DNA from: Myxococcales bacterium
GTDB taxonomy: Bacteria > Myxococcota_A > Polyangia > Palsa-1104 > JAEUJZ01
Length of the DNA: 64,000 nt
Assembly (NCBI GenBank): GCA_016794465.1
Contig: JAEUKA010000056.1
Coordinates: forward strand, 122,424-186,423
Reading direction: 5' to 3'
Of the stretch, positions 44,083-52,159 are shown one piece after another; within the stretch, counting starts at the first letter, position 1; the number at the start of each line of letters is the position of its first letter. The notes below the pieces were generated by a model. It saw only the letters and a list, made by a program, of their open reading frames with translations. It did not search any database and was not told the DNA's origin. A program made the translations under genes and the position numbers.

Positions 44083-45516
44083 ATGGTGTCTCGCTTTGGT
44101 GGTCGTGGCGTGTCTCGACGCGCCGTGTGGTCGTCTGTAGGTCGCAAGCTGGCTCTGCCGCTGCTGAGCTTCGGGCTGTTTGCGTCGCTGGCTGCGCCGA
44201 GCCGAGGCGACGGTGACTCCAAAGAGCCTCCCACGACCGCACCACCACCGACGATCCAGGCCGGCTCGGACAGCAAGGCGGGCTCGCATGCCCTGCTCGG
44301 GGCGGTCGACGAGATCACTCGCAAGGTCGTCGCGATCCGGGGCCTGCCGATGAAGTCCCCGTTCGCGCGAGGGGTGCTGACGAGGCAAGAGATCACCTTG
44401 CGGCTCAAAGAGCGCATTCACAACGACTACTCCCCCGAGGAAGTCCGAGGCGAAGCGCTGATGCTCAAGCGGATGGGCCTTCTGCCCGTCGATGCCGACT
44501 ACGAAAAGCTGCTGTTCGAGCTGCTCTCGGAGCAAGTGGCCGGCTTTTATGATCCCTATCGCAAGACGCTGTACGTCGCTGACTGGCTGCCGCTCGACAT
44601 GCAACGTCCGGCGCTCGCGCACGAAATTCAGCACGCGCTGCAGGATCAGCACTTCGATCTCAAGAAGCTGGCGCGGCCGCTCAAGAGTGAGGGCGATCGG
44701 CAGCTGGCGCAGGCAGCGGTCGTCGAGGGCGATGGCACGGCGGTGATGATGGAGTTTGCGGCGCGGGGCATGGGCGTCGAATCGGCGCAGCTACCGACGG
44801 TGCTGGCACGACTGGGGCGACAGATGATGCAGCTTGCGATGTCGACCACTCCGTCGCTGCAGCAGGCGCCGGCGGTCCTGCGAGAGAGTCTGATGTTTCC
44901 CTACGCCGCTGGGCTGGAGTTTGTGGCGGCGGTGCGGGCCGACAAGCCGTGGTCGCGCATCGATGCGGTGTTTCGCGATCCGCCCGTCTCGACGGAGCAA
45001 GTCCTGCATCCCGACAAATATCTGAGCGGTGAGAGGCCGTGGAAAGTGACCACCGCGTCGCTGACCAGCCTGCCGCAGTACAAAGAGCTGCGGCGCGATG
45101 TGCTCGGCGAGCTGATGTATAAAGTCTGGTTCTCGCGAGCGCAGTCAGATCGCGATGCCGAGCAAGCAGCGGCGGGCTGGGGTGGCGATCTGCTGGTGGG
45201 GTTCGCTCAGGAGGGTGAGACGCTGCCGCTGTTGGTCGCGCTCTCGGGCTGGGATACCGAAAAGGACGCCGTCGAGGCAGAGCAGGCCGCGCAGAAGCTG
45301 GTCCAAAACCTGACCGGGAAGAGCAGCGACAAGCTCCCGCCGCCCGGAAAGAGCCCGCTGTTTGAGCGCCACAGTGGCGATCGCTCGTTTGCGGTGGCGC
45401 GGCGCGGTCAGAAGCTGCTCATCGTGTGTGGCGTGCCGTCGGTGAGCACTAGCGCCGTCGTCGCAGAGATCTTTCGTAGCTGGAGTGCCGCGCCGATCGG
45501 TCAGGTCGCGCCGTAA
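44083..45516 (+). CDS. exported HExxH-containing putative zinc metallopeptidase
   Basis: A 477-residue protein with a basic N-terminus and hydrophobic signal (LALPLLSFGLFASLAAPSRG). The putative active site is ALAHEIQHALQDQHFD (~180-195), an HExxH helix, followed ~35 residues later by VVEGDGTAVMMEF, whose Glu could be the third zinc ligand (gluzincin-like). FYDPYRKTLYVADW just before the motif is the conserved substrate-strand region of similar myxobacterial proteins. I cannot assign a peptidase family. The last residues (QVAP) are encoded by the first unit of the 25-base tandem repeat that follows. Confidence 0.68.
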   Translation: MVSRFGGRGVSRRAVWSSVGRKLALPLLSFGLFASLAAPSRGDGDSKEPPTTAPPPTIQAGSDSKAGSHALLGAVDEITRKVVAIRGLPMKSPFARGVLTRQEITLRLKERIHNDYSPEEVRGEALMLKRMGLLPVDADYEKLLFELLSEQVAGFYDPYRKTLYVADWLPLDMQRPALAHEIQHALQDQHFDLKKLARPLKSEGDRQLAQAAVVEGDGTAVMMEFAARGMGVESAQLPTVLARLGRQMMQLAMSTTPSLQQAPAVLRESLMFPYAAGLEFVAAVRADKPWSRIDAVFRDPPVSTEQVLHPDKYLSGERPWKVTTASLTSLPQYKELRRDVLGELMYKVWFSRAQSDRDAEQAAAGWGGDLLVGFAQEGETLPLLVALSGWDTEKDAVEAEQAAQKLVQNLTGKSSDKLPPPGKSPLFERHSGDRSFAVARRGQKLLIVCGVPSVSTSAVVAEIFRSWSAAPIGQVAP

Positions 45517-45631
45517 CCGCGCCTCGCAGCTCGCGCCGTAACCGCGCCTCGCAGGTCGCGCCGTAACCGCGCCTCGCAGCTCGCGCCGTAACCGCGCCTC
45601 GCAGCTCGCACCGTAACTGCACCTCTCGGCC
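45507..45631. repeat. 25-base tandem repeat, five units, between convergent genes
   Basis: Five consecutive 25-base units: 45507-45531, 45532-45556, 45557-45581, 45582-45606 and a decayed one, 45607-45631. The first four differ by at most one base. Each unit contains the core cgccgtaaccgcgcctcgca. The first unit includes the TAA stop of the HExxH gene. The array ends nine bases before the stop of the Rieske gene, which runs the other way. There are no spacers, so it is not a CRISPR. It may reflect slippage, or act in ending transcription from both sides. Confidence 0.92.
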
Positions 45632-45639
45632 CTCGCCGA

Positions 45640-46515
45640 TCAGACCGTAACCACCACAGAGTCAGCCATTACCGTCGCGGTGTACTTTTTGAGCGGGCTC
45701 GGCGCCGGTCCACCAGTGACTGCACCAGCGAGCGTAAACGTCGACTGGTGACACGGGCAGTCGAAGCCATTCTTGTTCGAGCTGAGCCGCACCAGACAGC
45801 GCTGGTGGGTACAGATGGCCGACAGCACCACCGCCACCGTCGCGCTCTGCCGAAAGACAATCAGCGTATCACCCAGCCCTTGCGGCGCCCCGGTCCACGA
45901 GCCACCGACGGTCATCAGATCGGGCACACTGGCAAACGGCAGGATCACCTTGCCGCCCATGACCTGCGGGATGAAGCCGTCGCCACAGCTGGGCGAGGAG
46001 CGCAGATCGACATACACCGTCTGCGTGGCGGTATCGAGCGTGACCAAGAACGCCTGCACCCCACTCAGCGCCGGTCCCCGCTTGAGCGCGCCGATGCACT
46101 CTGTCCCCGACGCCACCACCGCAAACGTCGAGCCGTGACACGGACAAGCGATCAGGTCGTTCTGCTTCGCGTAGCCGAGCGGACAGCCAGCATGAGGGCA
46201 CAGCGCATCGACGGCCACAAAGTCATCGCTGCTGTTGCTCTCGGTGCGACGGAGAAGCAGGACGCCTCCCGCCGGGACCATGAACGGCCGATTCCCCGCC
46301 GCAACCGTCAAAATGAGCGCGCCGCCAGAAGACTTCAGCGTCGGATTGGCGGCCAGTGAAACGGCGATCTTGCCGTAGTTTGGCGAAGCGGAATTTTCGT
46401 CGAGATTGCCGGTGATGCTCGGCGGCACATCGACACTGATTCCACAGCCACTGCACAGACCAAGCGCGGTCGTTGCGGCAGCACCAAGCAGGACTGACCG
46501 TCGAGAGCAGGACAT
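45640..46515 (-). CDS. exported protein with two Rieske [2Fe-2S] domains
   Basis: A 291-residue protein with an RR-containing signal (MSCSRRSVLLGAAATTALG) that could be Tat-dependent, and a possible lipobox (LCSGC). Two Rieske centres are visible: CPHAGC with CPCHGS (about 106-130) and CTHQRC with CPCHQS (about 237-262), each giving the Cys-His/Cys-His ligand set. Most Rieske proteins have one. ATG 46515 has aagggga upstream and starts ten bases after the stop of the membrane protein at 46526-47221, so they are cotranscribed. I infer an extracytoplasmic electron carrier that receives or gives electrons through that partner. Confidence 0.85.
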   Translation of the reverse strand: MSCSRRSVLLGAAATTALGLCSGCGISVDVPPSITGNLDENSASPNYGKIAVSLAANPTLKSSGGALILTVAAGNRPFMVPAGGVLLLRRTESNSSDDFVAVDALCPHAGCPLGYAKQNDLIACPCHGSTFAVVASGTECIGALKRGPALSGVQAFLVTLDTATQTVYVDLRSSPSCGDGFIPQVMGGKVILPFASVPDLMTVGGSWTGAPQGLGDTLIVFRQSATVAVVLSAICTHQRCLVRLSSNKNGFDCPCHQSTFTLAGAVTGGPAPSPLKKYTATVMADSVVVTV

Positions 46516-46525
46516 CAGCTTCCCC

Positions 46526-47221
46526 TTAGAACACGTAGGCGATCACGCCCGTTGCCATAAATCCCCAGGTCGCATAGCCCACGACCAGGTGTCCAAGCGC
46601 CATATCGCGCTGCTGCAGCGACCCCTCTTTCCAGGTGGTCAGCGGCCCCAGCACCATCTGAGTCACCATGCCCGCCGTCGCCAGCGACATCGCGATCTTA
46701 TGAATCATCGCCGTATCGAACCGGATCGGCTTCGGATACGGATTTGGCGCCGCCCAGCCCAGCGTCCCGAGCGCCGCAAACAGCACCGCGCTGCTGATGC
46801 CCAGCCCCAGGTGCGCGGGCTGAAAGCGCTCATAGTCGTTGCCGTTGTGAAAGCTGTTGTAGCGCGCCAGGTAGTTCACCTGCCCGACCGCCACCGTCGC
46901 TGCCACCACCGCCAGAGTGGTAAATCCAAGCGCTTGGTGCGTCACAAGCATAGCTCGGCGAATTTTACCAGTTTTTTCGACCTCAGCGACGCGGGCTGCT
47001 TCCTTGGCTGCCGCCGCTGCCGCCGCCGCTGGGTCCTGGGCCTTGCCATCAGCCGGCTTTGCACCGTCGTCAAAGAGGTCAAAGCTCAGATCGCCTGCCG
47101 CTGCCGGAGCTGCTGCCTGGGTCGCAGGCGAAGCCGCTGTGGGTTGCGTCGCAGGCTCGACGGCGTTCGCTACACCACCAAGACCAATTGTGACCAGGAG
47201 GGTTAGACAAAGTCGCTTCAC
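46526..47221 (-). CDS. four-helix membrane protein with paired His, possible b-type cytochrome
   Basis: A 231-residue protein with a signal peptide (~1-20), an Ala/Pro-rich region to ~85, then four hydrophobic helices each with a His near a Gly or Thr: VTHQALGFTTLAVV, PAHLGLGISSAVLFA, IHKIAMSLATAGMV and LGHLVVGYATWGFM. Four transmembrane His in two pairs would fit two haems, as in cytochrome b561-like proteins, but I cannot confirm the family. It is the first gene of the pair with the double-Rieske protein. Start is GTG 47221. Confidence 0.65.
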   Translation of the reverse strand: MKRLCLTLLVTIGLGGVANAVEPATQPTAASPATQAAAPAAAGDLSFDLFDDGAKPADGKAQDPAAAAAAAAKEAARVAEVEKTGKIRRAMLVTHQALGFTTLAVVAATVAVGQVNYLARYNSFHNGNDYERFQPAHLGLGISSAVLFAALGTLGWAAPNPYPKPIRFDTAMIHKIAMSLATAGMVTQMVLGPLTTWKEGSLQQRDMALGHLVVGYATWGFMATGVIAYVF

Positions 47222-47285
47222 GGCAAGATTAAAGCACAGTGACCACCCAGTCGTCGCGCCGCCTGAACACGATCACCGGGTTTGG

Positions 47286-48947
47286 CTACGAAAAGCTCTT
47301 GCCGGGCCGGACAAACTCTTGGGTGCGCTCTTGGCCGACTCGGGTTGCAGTTGGCGGCTCTTCCTCGATGGTCCGGCTGAGCACCGCTGCCGTCGTCGCG
47401 GGCGGGAGCGTCTTGGCCGAAGCGTTCGAGGTTTCCACATTGAGCGCCGGCACTTCGCCGGTCTTTTCCGCATCCAGGCCCATTCCACCGTCGCCAGCAA
47501 GCTGCTCCGCGCGCGGCAGCGCCAGCTCTCCCGAGGTGGCGCCACTATCGATGGTGTAGCGAGCGACGCGCACCAGATCGGTCAGCAGCTCGCGCGCCGT
47601 CGGACGCAGCATTGGATCTTTTTCGAGCGTCCGCATCACCACTTGGATCAAAAATCCTGGAATCGGCCCCGCCCCACCGACGAGCGGCGGCACCGGCTGA
47701 TTGAGGTGTCCAAGCACGATCTCAACGTAGCTCTCTTTGTCGCTGGTAAACGGCAGCCGCCCCGACAGCATCTGATACATCATCACGCCGACGCTGTAGA
47801 CATCGCTGCGACCGTCGTAGGGGCCCTGACGCAGTCGCTCGGGCGCCATGTAGGTCGGCGTACCGATGATGCCGCCGCCGCCGGTCATCAGCTTGCGATC
47901 CAGCTCGTTGCCGTCGCCCAGCATCTTGGCAATGCCAAAGTCGAGGATCTTGATCACCTCGCCCGAGCGAGTCCGGTGCAAAAACACGTTCTCGGGCTTG
48001 ATGTCGCGGTGGATCAGTGTCGCGGCGTGCGCTTCGATCAGCACATCGCAGACCGGCAGGATGATCTGAATCGTGCGCGACAGGCTCAGCACCCGTCGCT
48101 CTTTTAGCTCCTCGGCCAGCGTTCGCCCGATCAGCAGCTCCATCGCCAGATAGGGAATCCCGCCCATCGCAACGCCCGAGTCGAGGATCGTCACCGCGTT
48201 GGGATGCTGTAGCCGGCTCGCCGACGCACCTTCGTGACGAAACCGCCGCAGCGAGTCCTCGTTGCTGAGGTTGGTCAGGGGCCGAAACACCTTCACCGCC
48301 ACCTGACGCTGCAGCTGGATATGAGTCGCTTTGTAGACGACGCCGAAGCCGCCGGTGCCGATCAGGCTCTCCAGCTTGTACTTGTTGTCGAGGACGAAGC
48401 CGCTCGGCAGATCAGCCAAGTTGGTGAACACCGGCAGCAGCGCCACCTGCTTGTCGCGTTCCTTCTTCAGCTCGCGCAGCTCCCGGCCCAGCTCCTGCTT
48501 CTCGCGCTCCAGCTCCCGCAGCTTGCGACCGCCTCGGATGTGGTACTCGATTCGCACCAGCAGCTCGGAAAAGTCGATCGCATCGTCCAGGTAATCACTG
48601 GCTCCGACGCGAAACGCGCGAATCTTGGCATCGACATCGTTCCTCGCCGACACAAACAGCACCGGAATCAGGCGCGTCGGCGGCGGCACTTTCAGCTGCC
48701 GACACAGCTCGAAGCTGTCCATATCGGCCCGCTTGAGATCGACGATCACCAGATCCACCGGCTCGCGCATCAGCTTTTGCTTGGCCGCCGGACCGCTGTC
48801 AGCGAGCAGCACCTTCAGCCCCGACTCGGTGAGCGCGATCAGCAGCTCCTCCGCCTCACGCGGGAGGTCGTCGACCAGCAGCACCACCGCATCGCGCAGG
48901 TCGACCGAGAGCGCCAGCTGTGACCGCGCGGAGTCGCTCAGGTTCAC
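47286..48947 (-). CDS. receiver domain-Ser/Thr kinase fusion
   Basis: A 553-residue signalling protein. Residues ~15-135 form a response-regulator receiver: VVLLVDDLPRE (acidic pair), VDLVIVDLKRADMD (phospho-acceptor Asp), VLFVSARND (Ser/Thr site), but the invariant Lys (usually in YxxKP) is replaced: DYLDDAIDF. A coiled coil (KLRELEREKQELGRELREL) links to a complete Hanks kinase: GTGGFGVVYKA, VAVKVF, HRDIKPENVF, LDFGIAK, GTPTYMAPERL, SDVYSVGVMMY. A Pro/Ala-rich tail follows; no transmembrane helix, so cytosolic. GTG 48947 was chosen because gaggtg precedes it. The receiver may regulate the kinase without normal phosphorylation. Confidence 0.88.
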   Translation of the reverse strand: MNLSDSARSQLALSVDLRDAVVLLVDDLPREAEELLIALTESGLKVLLADSGPAAKQKLMREPVDLVIVDLKRADMDSFELCRQLKVPPPTRLIPVLFVSARNDVDAKIRAFRVGASDYLDDAIDFSELLVRIEYHIRGGRKLRELEREKQELGRELRELKKERDKQVALLPVFTNLADLPSGFVLDNKYKLESLIGTGGFGVVYKATHIQLQRQVAVKVFRPLTNLSNEDSLRRFRHEGASASRLQHPNAVTILDSGVAMGGIPYLAMELLIGRTLAEELKERRVLSLSRTIQIILPVCDVLIEAHAATLIHRDIKPENVFLHRTRSGEVIKILDFGIAKMLGDGNELDRKLMTGGGGIIGTPTYMAPERLRQGPYDGRSDVYSVGVMMYQMLSGRLPFTSDKESYVEIVLGHLNQPVPPLVGGAGPIPGFLIQVVMRTLEKDPMLRPTARELLTDLVRVARYTIDSGATSGELALPRAEQLAGDGGMGLDAEKTGEVPALNVETSNASAKTLPPATTAAVLSRTIEEEPPTATRVGQERTQEFVRPGKSFS

Positions 48948-49207
48948 GATGCACCTCGTCGCGATCGGCAATAAGTGGCACTAAACGGCATGTCCCCCAA
49001 CTGGCCGTGTCCATGCCGCCCCGCTGCATGGATTCCGATGCTGATCGGAGTGCGGCTCTCGGACCATTTTATCAGCCTGCGCGGTTGCTGTTTTTGGCAA
49101 ATCTCAAACAGGTAAAAACAAAGAAAATTTGAGTGGGCTTAGGTGGGCCGCTATCTTACATACGCCCTACATATCGGGCAGATGTAGGCGAGAAAGGTGC
49201 CACCACA
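48948..49207. promoter_or_regulatory. divergent intergenic region with hairpin before the PilZ gene
   Basis: This separates the receiver-kinase gene (minus) from the PilZ gene (plus). The stretch 49085-49135 is AT-rich. A short inverted repeat (cgccctacat at 49163-49172, atgtaggcg at 49182-49190, one bulged base) would form a hairpin ending 17 bases before the PilZ start, and aaggtg (49194-49199) is the likely ribosome site. The hairpin could modulate translation; that is inference. Confidence 0.4.
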
Positions 49208-49549
49208 ATGAGCGATCAGCGACGGAACCCGCGCAGACCGATGGACATCCTGCTCAACAAGTACATCGCCGGACAGCCGCACCTGTGCCGTGCCGTCAAC
49301 ATCAGCTGCGGCGGGATGCTGGTTCACAAGGTCCTCGAGCCCGAGGTCCCGCACCTGTCCGTTACCGTCGAGCTAGAGCTACCGGGCAGCCAAGAGGTGC
49401 TGTGTATCGAAGGCGTGGTGCTGTCGGCGGGCCGAGCCTCGCGGGCGCTGGCGATTCGCTTTCTGCGGATGCCGCCTCGGATCGCGCAGCTGGTCGAGCG
49501 GTTTGTGCGCAGTCAGACCGTCGCCGAGCCGCTCCAAGCCACTGTCTAG
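49208..49549 (+). CDS. PilZ-domain protein
   Basis: The 113-residue single-domain protein belongs to the PilZ family, many members of which bind cyclic di-GMP. The RxxxR-like motif is in RRNPRRPMD and the second motif is AVNISCGGM, close to the canonical (D/N)xSxxG. The rest folds as a small beta-barrel (VTVELELPGSQEVL, GVVLSAGRASRALAIRF). No output domain is attached, so it would work by binding a partner. ATG 49208 gives the normal length; an upstream extension to 49133 was rejected. Confidence 0.87.
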   Translation: MSDQRRNPRRPMDILLNKYIAGQPHLCRAVNISCGGMLVHKVLEPEVPHLSVTVELELPGSQEVLCIEGVVLSAGRASRALAIRFLRMPPRIAQLVERFVRSQTVAEPLQATV

Positions 49550-49573
49550 CAGTGCGGTCCATCCGTGCGCCGC

Positions 49574-50416
49574 CTACCAGAGGTGCGGCAGCCGCCCGGA
49601 CTGCCACGACGCGAGCACGTCCATCGACAGCGCCACCGAGACATGCAGCAGCACCCCCGCCCACAGCGATCCGGTACACAGCGCCAGCGTCCCGAGCAAG
49701 AGCCCCGCAAAGATCGATCCGATCGCTTCCGGAGCCGGCTTCAAGACATGAATCAGACAGTACGGCACCATCGACACAAACAGCGCCAGGCTCCCCAGGT
49801 AGCGACGCAGGCCGAACAGTAGGTAGCCGCGAAAGAAGTACTCGACGGCGACGAAGGTCGAGAGGTACTCCGCTTCCCACACCAAAAAGTCGAAGACGCT
49901 GCGACTTGCCTGGCGATAAAAGGGATAGTTCCGCTGAAAGCTCTGCGAAAAGCTGACCGCAAACACCAGCGGCAGAATTCCGCACAGCAGGACCAGATAC
50001 ATCCGCGCCCACGGCAGTCGGATCTTTTCATCGACGGCAGACGCGCCCCCCAGAGCCAGTCCAAACTCACCCAGTCGGCCTCCCCGCAGCGCAATATGAA
50101 GCATCGGAAATACCCCATATCCGAGCAGCTTGGCGACACTCCAATAGGAAAAGCTCAGCAGCTCGTGATAGCGCTCTAGGCGCGGCGCTTGTGACACCAG
50201 GGGTCCAACCATCTGCTCGAAAAACGGTCGATCTCCAAAGGAGTAGCCGAGCGCAAGAAGGATCGCGGCGACCAGCAGCAGCTCGCGAATCCAGCGCACC
50301 TGCGCCGCGTTCTCTTCTTGGGACAGAGACGCACGAAAGCGCAGGGCCTGCTGATCAAAGGACTCCCACGCCGAGAGCAGGAAGCCGATGAGCGGAATCC
50401 TTCGCAGCATTCCCAT
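49574..50416 (-). CDS. CPBP-family intramembrane protease
   Basis: The 280-residue polytopic protein belongs to the CPBP (CAAX protease/bacteriocin-processing, Rce1-like) family. The three motif regions are VEYFFRGYLLFGL (Glu and Arg), CLIHVLKPAPEAIGS (His) and LWAGVLLHVSVALSMD (His), plus about seven hydrophobic helices. Its pattern resembles myxobacterial CPBP proteins, the superfamily to which myxosortases of the MYXO-CTERM system belong, and a MYXO-CTERM substrate is encoded ~10 kb away; whether this one is a myxosortase cannot be decided here. It starts seven bases after the gltX stop and is probably cotranscribed with it. ATG 50416 sits behind aaggtcgg; a second ATG two codons on is also possible. 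Confidence 0.8.
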   Translation of the reverse strand: MGMLRRIPLIGFLLSAWESFDQQALRFRASLSQEENAAQVRWIRELLLVAAILLALGYSFGDRPFFEQMVGPLVSQAPRLERYHELLSFSYWSVAKLLGYGVFPMLHIALRGGRLGEFGLALGGASAVDEKIRLPWARMYLVLLCGILPLVFAVSFSQSFQRNYPFYRQASRSVFDFLVWEAEYLSTFVAVEYFFRGYLLFGLRRYLGSLALFVSMVPYCLIHVLKPAPEAIGSIFAGLLLGTLALCTGSLWAGVLLHVSVALSMDVLASWQSGRLPHLW

Positions 50417-50423
50417 CCGACCT

Positions 50424-52001
50424 TTAGGAAGCCTTGCTCGCCTTGGGAGTCGGACTTGGACTTGCTTCCGGACTTGGCGGGACATAGGCATGCAGCGCCT
50501 GCGCCGCGAGCCGCAGCCGTCGCCGCGTCAGGTCTTTGCCAATCGCCACCATCGTCTCGAACAGCGGGGGCGAAGCAGCCCTTCCGGTCACCGCCAAGCG
50601 AATCGGCATGAACAGCTCTTTGGTCTTCCAGCCGGTCTTTTCACAGAAGTCACGACAGGCCTTTTCCAGCGCCTCGTGGGTCCAGCCGTGACGGACTTGC
50701 TCTTCCAAAAAGTCGGTCAGCTCGGCCAGCGCGGTGCCGGTCTGGGTCTTGTCGCGGCCTTTGGGAATCAGCTGCGCCACGACTCCGCTGTAGTCGAGAT
50801 CCCCGGTCAAAAAGAAGCTGGCAGCAGGAATCAGCTGATCCATGCGCTCAATTCGCTCTTTCAAAAGCGGAATCAGCTGCAGCAGATACTCATCGGACAG
50901 ACGCCACTGCCGCAGCCGCATAAGGAGCGCTTCCGGAGTCAGCTCGCGCAGATACAGACCGTTTAACCACGTCAGCTTTTGCAGATCGAACACCGGCTCG
51001 CCCGCCGACACCTTGGTAAAGTCAAACGCTTCGATCATCTCTGTCAGCGTAAACTTTTCGCGATCCCCCCCGAAGGCAAAGCCCATCAGCGAAAGGAAGT
51101 TTAGGAGTGCCTCCGGAAAGAACCCCGCATCGCGATAGTAGTCGAGCGACACCGGATTTTTGCGCTTGCTGATCTTGCTGCGATCGGGATTGCGCAAAAG
51201 TGGCATGTGGAGAAAGTCCGGAGGCTCCCAACCGAACGCGGCATACAGCTGGACATGTTTGGGAGTGCTGATGATCCACTCCTCCGCGCGAATCACATGG
51301 CTGATCTGCATCAGGTGATCGTCGACGACATTGGCCAGGTGATAGGTCGGAAAGCCATCCGACTTGAGCAGCACCTGATCATCAATGGTCGCGTTTTCGA
51401 TCACGATGTCGCCGCGCAGTCCGTCAAAAAAGCGCGTCTCTCCTTGCAGCGGCATCGCCAAGCGAATGACGTACTTGTCTCCACTGGCCAGCTTGTCGGC
51501 AAGCTCCTGCTTCGACAGATAACGACATAGCCGATCGTAGCCCGGAGGCTTGCCCTCGGCCATCCGGGCCCGTCGCGAAGCCTCCAGCCGCTCCGCAGTA
51601 CAGAAGCACGGATACGCCGCCCCTTTTTCGACCAGCAGCTGCGCATGTTGCTGATAGAGCGCCGTCCGCTCCGACTGACGATACGGACCAAACGGACCAC
51701 CGCAGTCCGGACCCTCATCCCACTGCAGACCGACCCAGCGGAGCGCGCGAAGGATCGCATCCTCACTGGCCAGCGTCGAGCGGGTCTGGTCGGTATCTTC
51801 GATCCGGAGGATGAACTTCCCGCCGTGCTTCTTGGCAAACACGTAGTTGAACAGCGCGATATAGGCGGTTCCTACGTGGGGATCACCCGTCGGTGAAGGC
51901 GCGATGCGGACCCGAACCGGGTGACGATCACGACCAGGCCAGCGAGCGGCGTGCGAGTGGTTTCCATGAACAGATTCTGTCGGAGCGGCAGGTACAGTCA
52001 C
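50424..52001 (-). CDS. gltX: glutamate-tRNA ligase
   Basis: The 525-residue class I aminoacyl-tRNA synthetase charges tRNA-Glu. The N-terminal active site reads RIAPSPTGDPHVGTAY (the HIGH motif as HVGT), FILRIEDTD follows, then RAEEWIISTPKH, and the KMSKS equivalent is SKISKRKNPVSL. The anticodon-binding helical domain is complete, with a Pro/Ser/Ala/Lys-rich end. A zinc-type pair is seen in YPCFCTAERL. No in-frame ATG lies near the conserved start, so the GTG at 52001 is the best choice. Confidence 0.95.
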   Translation of the reverse strand: MTVPAAPTESVHGNHSHAARWPGRDRHPVRVRIAPSPTGDPHVGTAYIALFNYVFAKKHGGKFILRIEDTDQTRSTLASEDAILRALRWVGLQWDEGPDCGGPFGPYRQSERTALYQQHAQLLVEKGAAYPCFCTAERLEASRRARMAEGKPPGYDRLCRYLSKQELADKLASGDKYVIRLAMPLQGETRFFDGLRGDIVIENATIDDQVLLKSDGFPTYHLANVVDDHLMQISHVIRAEEWIISTPKHVQLYAAFGWEPPDFLHMPLLRNPDRSKISKRKNPVSLDYYRDAGFFPEALLNFLSLMGFAFGGDREKFTLTEMIEAFDFTKVSAGEPVFDLQKLTWLNGLYLRELTPEALLMRLRQWRLSDEYLLQLIPLLKERIERMDQLIPAASFFLTGDLDYSGVVAQLIPKGRDKTQTGTALAELTDFLEEQVRHGWTHEALEKACRDFCEKTGWKTKELFMPIRLAVTGRAASPPLFETMVAIGKDLTRRRLRLAAQALHAYVPPSPEASPSPTPKASKAS

Positions 52002-52159
52002 GGCCCGGATGTGTAGCAGGTCAAAAGCGCGTGGGTCAACGGCCTATTCAACGTCAAAGTAGGCACACGCAGCAAAGGTCGCAGCAGAGGTCGCAGCAAA
52101 GGTGATTGACAGTCGGTAAGCGGAAGCGACAAGCTCTGCGGCCAGACTGTGAAGCGCTG
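52002..52159. other. divergent intergenic region
   Basis: This lies between gltX (minus) and the polytopic protein gene (plus). It includes near-identical tandem units at 52066-52102 (gcaaaggtcgca, gcagaggtcgca, gcaaaggt) with 12-base period. An in-frame extension of the plus gene reaches 52106 but gives no membrane or family character. No clear promoter. Confidence 0.4.

Noticed and set aside
45507..45631. possible CRISPR array
   Set aside because: The 25-base units are directly adjacent with no spacers between them and no cas genes nearby.
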